Positions 1 through 7,015 of a stretch of 12,783 bases of DNA are shown piece by piece (position 1 is the stretch's first letter; every line of letters starts with the position of its first letter). Made by a program: the position numbers and the translations under genes. This DNA is from DASZPL01 sp035550315 (GTDB taxonomy: Bacteria; Actinomycetota; Actinomycetes; JAFAQI01): assembly GCA_035550315.1 (NCBI GenBank), contig DASZPL010000156.1, forward strand, positions 1 through 12,783. Reading direction: 5' to 3'. The notes beneath the pieces were generated by a model, which was not told the origin of the DNA, did no database searches, and was given only the letters and a program-made list of their open reading frames with translations.

Positions 1-593
1 GTCGGTGACTGGCTGGTGGAGAACCCGAGCGCGCCGGCGTCGAGCGCGTCGTGCAGGTACATCAACATCTTCGACAGCTGCGCGTCGTCGGCCTTCTCCC
101 CGACCGCGGCGTCGCCCATCGCGACCCGCCGCAGCGCCGAGTGCCCGACGAGGAACCCGGCGTTGACGGCGATGTTGCCGTCGAGCGTCGCGAGCCACTC
201 GCCGTACGACGACCAGTTCCACTTCAGGCCTTGCTGGAGCGCCTCCAGCGGCATGCCCTCGACCCGCGCGAGCAGCCGGGTCAGGTAGTCGGCGTGCTCC
301 GGCCCGGCGGGCGCGAGCGTGAACCCGCAGTTGCCGCCGATCACCGTCGTCACGCCGTGCTGCACCGACGGGCTCGCGGTCGGGTCCCATGCGAGCTGGG
401 CGTCGTAATGGGTGTGGATGTCGACGAACCCGGGCGCGACGACCAGGCCCGTCGCGTCGATGGTCTTGGTGGCCTGCTCCTCGGTCGCGCCGATGCTGAC
501 GACCCGGCCGTCCTTGACGCCGACGTCGGCGCGCTTGCCCGGCGTACCCGTGCCGTCGATGACCGTGCCGTCGCGGATCAGCAGGTCCAACAC
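1..593 (-). CDS. D-aminoacylase-type amidohydrolase, N-terminal part
   Basis: Partial gene: 197 N-terminal residues are visible and the rest lies beyond the left edge. The reverse strand reads MLDLLIRDGTVIDGTG, the opening beta-sandwich strand of amidohydrolase-superfamily enzymes. The metal-binding H-x-H follows at H60/H62 (DIHTHYD), then GNCG with C89, and GALGFSTS near residue 190. The GNCG cysteine and the GFSTS stretch are typical of the N-acyl-D-amino-acid deacylase (D-aminoacylase) branch, which removes an acyl group from N-acyl-D-amino acids in the cytoplasm. Many members of this branch have unknown substrates, so the substrate is not assigned. I chose GTG 593 because AAGGAG (600-605) lies 6 nt upstream and the protein then begins where the family begins. 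ATG 611 is in frame but has no ribosome binding site. It lies 109 bp downstream of the other amidohydrolase gene, so the two may be co-transcribed, unless the hairpin between them separates the transcripts. Confidence 0.85.
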   Translation of the reverse strand, partial: MLDLLIRDGTVIDGTGTPGKRADVGVKDGRVVSIGATEEQATKTIDATGLVVAPGFVDIHTHYDAQLAWDPTASPSVQHGVTTVIGGNCGFTLAPAGPEHADYLTRLLARVEGMPLEALQQGLKWNWSSYGEWLATLDGNIAVNAGFLVGHSALRRVAMGDAAVGEKADDAQLSKMLMYLHDALDAGALGFSTSQSP

Positions 594-599
594 GACGTA

Positions 600-605
600 C
601 TCCTT
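600..605 (-). promoter_or_regulatory. Ribosome binding site of the D-aminoacylase-type gene
   Basis: AAGGAG on the minus strand lies 6 nt before GTG 593. It sits inside the extension that an ATG 611 start would imply, and it decides for the GTG start. Confidence 0.7.
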
Positions 606-615
606 ATACATAGGT

Positions 616-663
616 GTTTGTGAAGACTGCGCAGTAGCGGGCTACCGGTAGGTCTTCACAAAC
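616..663. repeat. 12-bp inverted repeat with nested palindrome in amidohydrolase intergenic region
   Basis: GTTTGTGAAGAC (616-627) is the exact reverse complement of GTCTTCACAAAC (652-663). The 24-nt interval contains a perfect 10-bp palindrome, CTACCGGTAG (642-651), and a small GTAG/CTAC hairpin (634-637/642-645). The right end of the structure is about 40 bp past the stop of the 703-1890 gene, and its left end is about 10 nt upstream of the ribosome binding site of the 1-593 gene. No T-run follows on either strand. It could be an operator of a dimeric regulator, a 5'-leader hairpin or an intrinsic terminator. The AT-rich arms and the closeness to the translation start favour an operator or leader, but the sequence alone does not settle it. 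Confidence 0.6.
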
Positions 664-702
664 CGCCGTAAGCAGGTCGGCCTCATTGTGATTCCAGGCG
701 GC

Positions 703-1890
703 TTACGCCGACAGCCAAGCCGCGTCGGGCAGCGGGTGGCGGAACAGCTTCGCCGCGTTGAGGTGCGTCACCTTCGCGATGTCCTCGGCGGACAGGTGCG
801 CGAGGTTGGCGGCGACGACGTCCTGGGTGTCCGGCCAGGTGGAGTCGGCGTGCGGGTAGTCGCTCTCGACCAGGATGTGGTCGACGCCGATCGTCGCCGC
901 CGCGCCGAAGGCGGTCGGGTCGTCGATCGAGCAGAACCAGAAGTTGCGCTTGAGGACCTCGGACGGCTTGAGGTCGTCCTTCCACGTGCCGCTTTCCGAG
1001 CCCGACGCCGAATGCGCCAACACGTAGTCGGCGCGGTCGGCGAGCATCCCGATCCAACCGAGGCCGCCTTCGGCGAGGGTGAGGTTGAGCTTCGGGAAGC
1101 GGACCGGCACCTGCGACCACAGCCAGTCGGCAGCGGCGATCAGCGCGTGTGCCGGAAACAACGTCGTGTAGGTCTCGAACGGGGTGTCGTACGCCGGGAT
1201 CGGCGCCCACTGCGCCGAGCCGGTGTGCAGGCAGACCGTCGTACCCGTCTCCTCGCAGGCCGCGAAGAACGGGTCCCAGGTCCTGGTGTGCAGCGAGTCG
1301 ATGCCGGCGTGGGCGGGCAGCTCCGGGAACGACACCGCCTTGAAGCCGCGCTCGGCGTTGCGGCGGATCTCCTCGGCGGCAAGCGCCGGGTCGGCGAGCC
1401 ACGGGATCTGCAGCGGGATGATCCGCTCCGGGTAGGAGCCGGCCCACACTTCGAGGTGGTAGTCGTTCCAGGCGCGGAGTACGGCGAGGCCGAGCTCCTT
1501 GTCGTCGGACTTCCAGAAGACCGTGCCGGCGAAGCCGGCGATGAGGCTCGGGAAGTTCAGCGACGCCCAGATGCCGGCGAGGTCCATGTCGTGGATGCGG
1601 GCGTCGACGTCCCAGCACCCTTTGCGCATCTCGTCGAAGCGCGCCGGCTCCATCGACCACTCGTCCTTGGGCCGGCCGATGACCGCGTTGAGCCCGACGT
1701 TGGGGTACTCCTTGCCCTCGTACACCCAGGTCTGCGCGCCGCCGTCCTTCTCGACGACCTTCGGCGCGCGGTCCTGCAGCTTGCTTGGGAGGCGGCCGTC
1801 GAACATGTCAGGCGGCTCGATGATGTGGTCGTCGACGGAGATGACCACGTGCTGACGAGTGCGCGGCGCCGGGTCCGGCAGAAGCCCCAC
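703..1890 (-). CDS. Amidohydrolase-2 family metal-dependent hydrolase
   Basis: This encodes a 395-residue cytosolic TIM-barrel hydrolase of the amidohydrolase-2 (PF04909-type) group, common in several copies in mycobacteria and relatives. Visible landmarks are VDDHIIEPPDMF near residues 19-30 (H22 and E25, usual metal-site region), CLHTG with H222, and the group signature ESDYPHADSTWP at 342-353, where D344 is the expected catalytic or metal aspartate. The family includes decarboxylases and hydrolases of ring or side-chain acids; the substrate cannot be told from sequence. The start is GTG 1890, with no clear Shine-Dalgarno sequence. A GTG at 1848 (residue 15) also lacks one, so leaderless translation or a later start remains possible. 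The stop is TAA at 703-705. A long hairpin repeat begins about 23 bp upstream of the start, where a promoter would be expected. The downstream neighbour is another amidohydrolase on the same strand, suggesting a small catabolic unit. Confidence 0.88.
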   Translation of the reverse strand: MGLLPDPAPRTRQHVVISVDDHIIEPPDMFDGRLPSKLQDRAPKVVEKDGGAQTWVYEGKEYPNVGLNAVIGRPKDEWSMEPARFDEMRKGCWDVDARIHDMDLAGIWASLNFPSLIAGFAGTVFWKSDDKELGLAVLRAWNDYHLEVWAGSYPERIIPLQIPWLADPALAAEEIRRNAERGFKAVSFPELPAHAGIDSLHTRTWDPFFAACEETGTTVCLHTGSAQWAPIPAYDTPFETYTTLFPAHALIAAADWLWSQVPVRFPKLNLTLAEGGLGWIGMLADRADYVLAHSASGSESGTWKDDLKPSEVLKRNFWFCSIDDPTAFGAAATIGVDHILVESDYPHADSTWPDTQDVVAANLAHLSAEDIAKVTHLNAAKLFRHPLPDAAWLSA

Positions 1891-1912
1891 AAGCGGTGAC
1901 GTTAACGCACAA

Positions 1913-1981
1913 CCTCGGTGATCTTGACGTTCTCGGCCTGATGGGGGCCTCTTCAGGCCGAAAGCGTCAAGATCACCGAGG
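1913..1981. repeat. Long hairpin repeat, copy 1
   Basis: CCTCGGTGATCTTGACG (1913-1929) pairs perfectly with 1965-1981. After one wobble and one mismatch the stem continues through CTCGGCCTGA (pairing 1933-1941 with 1953-1961), giving a stem of about 29 bp with an 11-nt loop. The core sequence TGATCTTGACG...TTCGGCCTGA recurs in copies at 9141-9197 and 10994-11052. This copy lies in the divergent gap between the 703-1890 gene (minus) and the 2126-2614 gene (plus), so no gene ends at it, unlike the other two copies. It also keeps the longest symmetric ends (CCTCGG/CCGAGG). It may insulate the two promoters, or mark the end of a gene that has been lost. Confidence 0.85.
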
Positions 1982-2125
1982 GTTACCGGGCCGGGGCGGG
2001 GCGGCGGAGCCTGCGCCGTACCACACAGAAATGATCACAAAAGGCCATGGAATCGGGCGCTTCGGGCAACAAGGCTGATGCCAGGCGGATCGCGCTGGGC
2101 GAGCCACCCACTTCCGGAGCAATCG

Positions 2126-2614
2126 ATGCGCAAGTCACGACGACAGCTGACCGTCAACAGCCGCACCTACGCCGCGAGCTGCGGCCGATGCCGCGCCGTG
2201 ATGCTGCCGAACGCCAGCGTGTGCCGCAGCTGTGGTGGCTTCGCGATCGACCACAACCGTCACCCCGACTACGACCGGCCGCTCACCCTCGCCGCCGCTG
2301 CCGCCGCTGCGACCGACGTCCAGGCGGTGCTTGAAAGCGCGCTCCCGGTCTACGCCCGGCCCAACCCGCAGCGGGTCAGCACGGTCCTGAGCTGCTGGCC
2401 GTTCGGCGCTACCGACGCGTCAGAGGAGCCGACGCCCGTCACGCCCGTTATCGAGCTGGCGGAGCCGAGCGTGCTCGGCTTCGAACCGGTCGTGCACCGC
2501 AGCGACGTACCCACCCAGCGCGGCGAGATGGAGTCCGTCCCCGCGACCGGGCCGAACCCGTTCCTGTCCGCCGCGCGGATCCTGCACGCCCGCGAGGAGG
2601 CGCAAGCCTGCTAG
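2126..2614 (+). CDS. Small zinc-ribbon protein of unknown function
   Basis: This is a 162-residue protein I do not recognise beyond its N-terminal zinc ribbon. An Arg-rich start (MRKSRRQ) is followed by C19-x2-C22-x10-C33-x2-C36-G, a four-cysteine knuckle expected to bind one zinc ion. The same spacing occurs in three other proteins of this window (6055, 7016, 8280). The rest is Ala/Pro/Val-rich with no membrane span or signal peptide, and is probably largely disordered. I chose ATG 2126 because GGAG (2116-2119) lies 6 nt upstream; ATG 2078 is in frame with a weaker context (AAGG, 3 nt). The TAG stop (2612-2614) lies inside a 45-bp tandem repeat, so the last few residues come from repeat sequence. 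The gene converges on the aldehyde dehydrogenase. Role unknown; a cytosolic adaptor or nucleic-acid-binding role is only a guess. Confidence 0.72.
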   Translation: MRKSRRQLTVNSRTYAASCGRCRAVMLPNASVCRSCGGFAIDHNRHPDYDRPLTLAAAAAAATDVQAVLESALPVYARPNPQRVSTVLSCWPFGATDASEEPTPVTPVIELAEPSVLGFEPVVHRSDVPTQRGEMESVPATGPNPFLSAARILHAREEAQAC

Positions 2615-2689
2615 CAGGGCGTCGCAAGCGTGCCTAGCGAGGCGGCGCGAGCCTGCTAGCAGGGCGTCGCAAGCGTGCCTAGCGAGGCG
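2600..2689. repeat. Two-copy 45-bp tandem repeat at a convergent gene junction
   Basis: Two adjacent 45-bp units (2600-2644 and 2645-2689) differ at a single position. Each contains the perfect palindrome CCTGCTAGCAGG and a second CTAG in GCCTAGCGAGGC. A partial, degraded copy of the unit's end (GCGAGGAGG) precedes the first unit. The TAG stop of the plus-strand zinc-ribbon gene (2612-2614) and the TAG stop of the minus-strand aldehyde dehydrogenase (2679-2681) are both formed by CTAG sites of this repeat. It probably acts as a two-way transcription end, though no T-runs are present. Confidence 0.85.
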
Positions 2690-4136
2690 GCCGGCGGATG
2701 AGCGACCGGGGCCGGGTGAACGCTCTGAGGCCGTCAGCCCCGAGCTCCCGCCCGACACCGCTTTGCCCGACGCCGCCGAACGGTAGCCGCGGGTCCTGCG
2801 CGGCCATGCCGTGGGCGTTGATCGACACCGATCCGGCGATCAGCCGCGACGCGATGTCGTCCCCGAGCGCCTCATCGCCGGTCCACACGGAAGCGGTCAG
2901 CCCGAACTCGGTCGCGTTGGCCGCGTCGACCGCCTCGTCGAGGTCGTCGTACCCGAGGATCGGCACCACCGGTCCGAACTGCTCGTCGGCGACGATCGCG
3001 GCGTCGGCAGGTGCGCCGGTGACGACGGTCGGCAGTACGAAGTAGCCACCCGAATCGGCGTCGTCCTCACGCAGCCGGCCACCGGTCCGTACCGTCGCGC
3101 CCGCCGCGGCCGCTGCGTCGAGCATCGCCGTGACCCGGTCGCGGCCGGCGGCGGTGTGCATCGGGCCGAGGGTCGTGTCCGGCGCGAGCCCGTCGCCGAC
3201 GATCTCGCGGTCACATCGCGCGAGCAACGCGTCGGCCAGCTCGGCGACCCGGTCGCGCGGGCAGTAGAGCCGCTTCACCGCCATGCAGACCTGGCCGCCG
3301 GTGGTGTAGGTCGCGGCGAAGAGGTCCTCAGCCAACGCCTCGGTGATCTGCTGGTCGGGCGCGACGATCGCGGCGTCGTTGCCACCGAGCTCGAGCAGCA
3401 CCGGCGTGAGCCGCTCGGCCGCCGCCGTCATGACGGCCCGGCCGGTCGCGACGCCCCCGGTGAGGGAGATGACGTCGATGCCGCGGTGGGCGACCAGCGC
3501 GCGACTGAGATCGGCGCCCGGGCCGGCCAGCAGGTTCACGACGCCGTGCGGCAGCCCGGCCGCGAGGACCGCGCCGAACTCCAACAGCGCCAGCGGCACC
3601 GTCGGCGGCACCTTGACGACCGCGGTGTTGCCGGCGACCAGCGCCGACGTCACCTTCATCATGGTGACCGCGACCGGCCAGTTGAACGGGATGATCAGCG
3701 CGGCGACGCCGTACGGTTCGCGTTGCAGCCTGGGGTACGCCGCAGGCGGCTCGACCAGCTCAGGAGCGAGCGCGTCCTCGGCCATCATCCCGAGGACCTG
3801 GGCGAGCGCGGGCGCGGTCACGAACTCGAACTCCGCCTCACTGCGGACCTTGCCGTGCTCGCGGGTGTAGGTGGTCGCGAGATCGGCGTCGGCCGCGGAC
3901 GCGGCGGCGGCCTCGGTTGCGGCGACGACCAGCGCCAGCCGTTCCGCGACGGTCAGCGAGGCCCACTGCGGCGCGGCGCGGCGGGCGGCCGCAACCGCGA
4001 GATCGAGCTGTGCGGTGTCGGCGGCCGGGCCGTGACCGACCACTTCGGCCGGCCGCGCGGGGTTGTGCACGTCGTACCAGCCAGCGGCGCCGTCAAGCCG
4101 CACCCCGTCGATCACCAGCTGCCCGCGCACGGTCAT
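2679..4136 (-). CDS. Aldehyde dehydrogenase, NAD(P)-dependent family
   Basis: This 485-residue enzyme of the aldehyde dehydrogenase superfamily is full length for the family. It oxidises an aldehyde to a carboxylic acid through a covalent thiohemiacetal. Visible in order: PFNWP (150-154, with catalytic Asn152), VVKVPP (K175, cofactor binding), LTGG (225-228), LELGG with the general base E249, GGQVC with the nucleophile C284, EQFGPVVP and PFGGVGQSGVGRE near the C-terminus. The VPP after K175 replaces the commoner KP[AS]. I chose ATG 4136, which has AGGG 8 nt upstream; GTG 4145 is in frame but overlaps that ribosome binding site. It is divergent from an alcohol dehydrogenase, with a shared near-symmetric control region, so the pair probably oxidises one alcohol in two steps. 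The stop codon is supplied by the tandem repeat. The substrate is not determined. Confidence 0.92.
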   Translation of the reverse strand: MTVRGQLVIDGVRLDGAAGWYDVHNPARPAEVVGHGPAADTAQLDLAVAAARRAAPQWASLTVAERLALVVAATEAAAASAADADLATTYTREHGKVRSEAEFEFVTAPALAQVLGMMAEDALAPELVEPPAAYPRLQREPYGVAALIIPFNWPVAVTMMKVTSALVAGNTAVVKVPPTVPLALLEFGAVLAAGLPHGVVNLLAGPGADLSRALVAHRGIDVISLTGGVATGRAVMTAAAERLTPVLLELGGNDAAIVAPDQQITEALAEDLFAATYTTGGQVCMAVKRLYCPRDRVAELADALLARCDREIVGDGLAPDTTLGPMHTAAGRDRVTAMLDAAAAAGATVRTGGRLREDDADSGGYFVLPTVVTGAPADAAIVADEQFGPVVPILGYDDLDEAVDAANATEFGLTASVWTGDEALGDDIASRLIAGSVSINAHGMAAQDPRLPFGGVGQSGVGRELGADGLRAFTRPRSLIRRPPR

Positions 4137-4214
4137 GAGCCGCACCCTAGAGCGGACGGCTCATGCGTACACCTCTAGCGATACCGATGTGCCGTTCGCT
4201 CTAGGGTTCGCTGC
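4137..4214. promoter_or_regulatory. Mirror-symmetric divergent control region of aldehyde and alcohol dehydrogenase genes
   Basis: A 17-bp inverted repeat (4144-4160 with 4191-4207; one G/T mismatch) flanks a 30-bp centre. Its outer part is ACCCTAGAGCG on one side and CGCTCTAGGGT on the other. The outer ends hold AGGG for each gene: AGGG at 4145-4148 (minus) is 8 nt from ATG 4136, and AGGG at 4203-4206 (plus) is 8 nt from GTG 4215. Both ribosome binding sites and start distances are therefore mirror images. A third, related CTAG (ACCTCTAGCG, 4171-4180) sits almost at the centre. The arrangement suits operators of one regulator shared by both genes, or a duplicated and inverted leader. I cannot place -35 and -10 boxes with confidence. 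Confidence 0.7.
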
Positions 4215-5300
4215 GTGAGGGCCGCCGTGCTGCGCGAGGTCGGTACGCCGCCTGCCGTCGAAGAGCTGACCCTCCGCCCGCTGCGCCCCGGCGAGATCCG
4301 GGTGAAGCTGGCGGCGAGCGGCATCTGCCACACCGACCTGTCGGTGTACGACGGCGGCATGCCGGCCGTCACCCCGTGCACCCTCGGCCACGAAGGCGCC
4401 GGCGTCGTCGAAGCCTGCGGCGCCGACGTCAGCGGCATCGAGGTCGGCGCCCGCGTCGTCCTGACCTGGAACGTCGCCTGCACCACGTGCGCCCACTGCA
4501 CGCGCGGCGAGCCGTACCTGTGTCCGGCGGGCCTGGCCTACGCCTACGACGCGCCCTACGCGAACAGCGCAACCGACGACAGCGAGGTCTGGCAGTCCCT
4601 CGGCGCCGGCACGTTGGCCGAAGAGACGATCGTCCCCGCGGCCGCCGCGATCCCGATCGACGACGCGCTGCCGCTCGACCTGGCGTGCCTGCTCGCCTGC
4701 GGCGTGACGACCGGCGTCGGCGCAGCCCTCCGCACAGCCGGCGTGCAGCCCGGCGAGACCGTCACCGTCATCGGCTGCGGCGGCGTCGGTCTGTCCGCCA
4801 TCCAGGGTGCGCGCATCGCCGGCGCCAGCCGGATCATCGCCGCCGACCGCGCGCCCGCCCAGCTGGCCGCCGCGACGAAGTGTGGCGCCACCGACGTGGT
4901 CGACACCTCGACGACCGACCTCGCGACGGCGGTGCGCGACCTGACCGGCGGCGTCGGCACCGACCACGCACTCGAGGTCGTCGGCGCGCCACAAACGATC
5001 CTCGCGGCCTACGCCAGCGCCCGACGGGGCGGGATCGTCACGTTGGTGGGCGCCGGCCGTTACGACGAGAACGTCAGCTTCCCCACCCTGTCCTTGATGG
5101 CCGACGCGAAGCAGATCCGCGGCAGCGTCTACGGCTCGACCGACGCCGTTCGCGACATCCCCGCACTTGCGACGCTGGCGTTGGAAGGCCGGCTCGACCT
5201 CGCGGCGCTGATCACCGAACGCATCGCCCTGTCGGAGGTCAACCGTGGCTTCGCCGCGATGGCCGCCGGGGACGGCGCGCGCCGTATCGTCGTCTTCTAG
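4215..5300 (+). CDS. Zinc-dependent alcohol dehydrogenase (MDR family)
   Basis: This 361-residue cytosolic medium-chain dehydrogenase oxidises an alcohol to an aldehyde (or the reverse) with a nicotinamide cofactor. The catalytic zinc ligands are visible: C38 in GICHTD, H59-E60 in GHEGAG, and C162 in ACGVTTG. The structural zinc lobe is complete: C89, C92, C95 and C103. The Rossmann motif GCGGVG (187-192) is followed by an acidic residue, D211, which favours NAD over NADP. Length and motif order match the class I/III-like bacterial enzymes. The start is GTG 4215, with AGGG 8 nt upstream. It is divergent from the aldehyde dehydrogenase, consistent with a two-step alcohol oxidation. The next gene begins 30 bp after its stop and is unrelated in function, so it may only share the transcript. 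The substrate is unknown. Confidence 0.93.
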   Translation: MRAAVLREVGTPPAVEELTLRPLRPGEIRVKLAASGICHTDLSVYDGGMPAVTPCTLGHEGAGVVEACGADVSGIEVGARVVLTWNVACTTCAHCTRGEPYLCPAGLAYAYDAPYANSATDDSEVWQSLGAGTLAEETIVPAAAAIPIDDALPLDLACLLACGVTTGVGAALRTAGVQPGETVTVIGCGGVGLSAIQGARIAGASRIIAADRAPAQLAAATKCGATDVVDTSTTDLATAVRDLTGGVGTDHALEVVGAPQTILAAYASARRGGIVTLVGAGRYDENVSFPTLSLMADAKQIRGSVYGSTDAVRDIPALATLALEGRLDLAALITERIALSEVNRGFAAMAAGDGARRIVVF

Positions 5301-5329
5301 GGATCGCGCCGGGAGCCGGAGGGGAACCA

Positions 5330-6028
5330 ATGAAGAAGATCACGTCAGTCACAGTTGCGGCACTCACCGTCGGAGGGCTGATCGCTTCGGTTGCCCCTGC
5401 GTCGGCGCATCCTTCCGCCGCAGCCCTCACCAAGGCGCGCGCCACCTCGATCGCGACCGCGATCAACCTCAAGTCCTCGGACTTCCCGGACTACTCGGTC
5501 ACGCCGTACCAGCCGAGCGCCCAAGAGAAGGCGGAGGACAAGCGGGTCGCGAAGTGCGTCGGCGAGCAGCCGGAGTTCGTCGACGTGACCTCCGCCGAGT
5601 TCGACAACTCCGACGGGTACGGCTTCTCCTCGGAGACCTCGTTCGTGTCCTCGCTCGCCGCGGTCAAGACCGACGCCCGACGCGCCACCTCCGCTCACGC
5701 GCGTAGCTGCTTCAAACAGGAGCTACAGGCGGCCGCGACCGAAGCGGGTGCGTCGAGTGCGAAGGTGACGGTCACGCCGGTCCACGAGTCCGCCGTCTCC
5801 GGACTCGATGCGGTCTTCGCCATGAAGTTCGCGGTGACGTTCAGCGTGCTCGGGCAGACCGCGTCGCTGTACGGCTACGACTTCGGCTTCGGGCGTGGCA
5901 ACGCAGAGGTCTCGCTCACCGAGATCGGCTCGGCCGACGTCCCGGCCAGCGCCAGCACCCAGACGCTCGCCACGCTGGTCTCGCGCGCCAAGCACAACGT
6001 CCCGGCCGCAGGGTTCAAGATCGCCTGA
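5330..6028 (+). CDS. Sec-exported protein of unknown function
   Basis: This 232-residue protein opens with a clear Sec signal peptide: MKKI, a hydrophobic stretch to about residue 20, and an APASA-HP cleavage site near residue 26. No lipobox cysteine is present, so it should be released outside the membrane rather than lipid-anchored. The mature part has two cysteines, C76 and C127, likely to form one disulphide, and a mixed alpha/beta composition. The layout loosely recalls the extracellular 'sensor domain' proteins of actinomycetes (related to the outer part of PknH), but I cannot confirm that by eye. The start is ATG 5330, with GGAGGGG 5 nt upstream (5318-5324). It lies 30 bp after the alcohol dehydrogenase and 26 bp before the first zinc-ribbon membrane gene, so it probably belongs to the same transcript as the latter. 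Confidence 0.8.
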   Translation: MKKITSVTVAALTVGGLIASVAPASAHPSAAALTKARATSIATAINLKSSDFPDYSVTPYQPSAQEKAEDKRVAKCVGEQPEFVDVTSAEFDNSDGYGFSSETSFVSSLAAVKTDARRATSAHARSCFKQELQAAATEAGASSAKVTVTPVHESAVSGLDAVFAMKFAVTFSVLGQTASLYGYDFGFGRGNAEVSLTEIGSADVPASASTQTLATLVSRAKHNVPAAGFKIA

Positions 6029-6054
6029 GCAACGCTCGCCGGGTGGGGGACGCC

Positions 6055-6963
6055 GTGAGCACCTGCCGCAACTGCGGACGCTCGTTGAGCTCCGCCGCCG
6101 CCTCCTGCGCCTCGTGCGGCCGGTACGTCGCGCGTCCGGTTGCCCTCCGACCGCGGACGCCGCTTTCGCCCCGCCAGCCGGTCTCGCCGGTCTCCCGGGT
6201 GCCGACGACTCCGCTGGCGACACGCGCACGCGTCGGTGCATCGCCGTCGACGTCGGCGGTCGTGGTCGAGCCCACCGTGCGGTACGTCGAGCCCGAACCA
6301 GACCCACCGGCGATGGTGGTGACGACGACGCCGCCCCCGCCACAGCTTTCGCCACCGCAAGCCGCCGGCGTCGTACCTGCCGCGACCTGGGCGCCGCCGG
6401 CGATGATGCCGCCGACGTTCTACCCCACTCCGCAACGCGGGCGCGGTTCGAGATCCGGCGGCACTGCCAGCGGCACCCGGATCGCCCGGCGACTCGTCAT
6501 CGGCGCGGTCGTGGTCTTCGCCGCACTGGCGGCGATCGGCGCACTCGAGAATGCCGGGTCGAACTCGTCGTCGGACACCACGCCAATCAGCGTGCCGTCA
6601 ATCCAGATCAGCATCCCGACGTTCGGCGACACGCATGGGTCTACGCGCCACCCGGCCCGGTCGGTGGATCCGAATGTGACGTCGGATCTCGTGACGTTGT
6701 CGGCGGCCGAGGAGATCTATCAGGTCGAGTACGGCCGATACACCGCCGATGCGCCGCTGCTCGCCCGACAGATTCACGTCGACCTGCGGGGCAACTATCA
6801 GATCGGGCTCGACGGGTCGCGCAGCTACTGCCTCATCGGCCAACAGGCGAGCGGGGTATGGCGCCTCTACGACAAGAACCATCCGGAAACGATCCTCACG
6901 TCGTACGCCGACGCGGCGTCCGCCAGGCGGGCCTGCTCGTTGCCCGTCCGGTGGGGCGGCTGA
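6055..6963 (+). CDS. Zinc-ribbon, Pro-rich, single-span membrane protein with pilin-like domain (paralogue 1)
   Basis: A 302-residue modular protein. The N-terminus MSTC holds the ribbon C4-x2-C7-x10-C18-x2-C21-G. A Pro/Thr-rich linker follows to about residue 142, then RIARR and one membrane span at about 147-164, a Ser/Asn-rich outer spacer, and a C-terminal domain from about 210. That domain (DLVTLSAAEEIYQVEYGRYT...SYCLIG...ACS, shown in pieces) resembles the globular part of type IV pilins and GspG-like pseudopilins: a helix with YxxxYGRYT and a probable disulphide between C259 and C294. The Arg residues before the span predict the ribbon in the cytosol and the pilin-like part outside. 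There is no N-terminal prepilin cleavage site, so it is not an ordinary pilin. GTG 6055 is preferred, with GGGGGA 4 nt upstream; GTG 6043 is in frame. The next gene is a paralogue. Function unknown. Confidence 0.8.
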   Translation: MSTCRNCGRSLSSAAASCASCGRYVARPVALRPRTPLSPRQPVSPVSRVPTTPLATRARVGASPSTSAVVVEPTVRYVEPEPDPPAMVVTTTPPPPQLSPPQAAGVVPAATWAPPAMMPPTFYPTPQRGRGSRSGGTASGTRIARRLVIGAVVVFAALAAIGALENAGSNSSSDTTPISVPSIQISIPTFGDTHGSTRHPARSVDPNVTSDLVTLSAAEEIYQVEYGRYTADAPLLARQIHVDLRGNYQIGLDGSRSYCLIGQQASGVWRLYDKNHPETILTSYADAASARRACSLPVRWGG

Positions 6964-7015
6964 CCGTCGGCATCGTCGATGATGGTGCGGTGGCTCCCGC
7001 ATTGACCGGAACCGA

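Noticed and set aside
688..1899. 403-codon plus-strand ORF opposite the amidohydrolase-2 gene
   Set aside because: Arg/Val/Gly-rich antisense of a gene with clear catalytic motifs; typical long shadow ORF in very GC-rich DNA.
1896..2078. Small plus-strand ORF whose middle reads GDLDVLGLMGASSGRKRQDH
   Set aside because: This peptide is only the translation of the hairpin repeat. The same peptide pattern appears on both strands at the other two copies, so it is not a gene.
2420..2758. Minus-strand ORF spanning the 45-bp tandem repeat, with a repeated ARHACDALLAG peptide
   Set aside because: The repeat peptide comes from the tandem DNA repeat; the rest is antisense to the zinc-ribbon gene and overlaps the end of the aldehyde dehydrogenase.
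2811..4178. 455-codon plus-strand ORF opposite the aldehyde dehydrogenase
   Set aside because: Antisense shadow; the minus strand has every aldehyde dehydrogenase motif and a proper ribosome binding site.
4376..6028. 550-codon ORF that would fuse an Arg-rich region to the exported protein
   Set aside because: The first part is an out-of-frame reading of the alcohol dehydrogenase. The real start is ATG 5330, with a strong ribosome binding site and a signal peptide.
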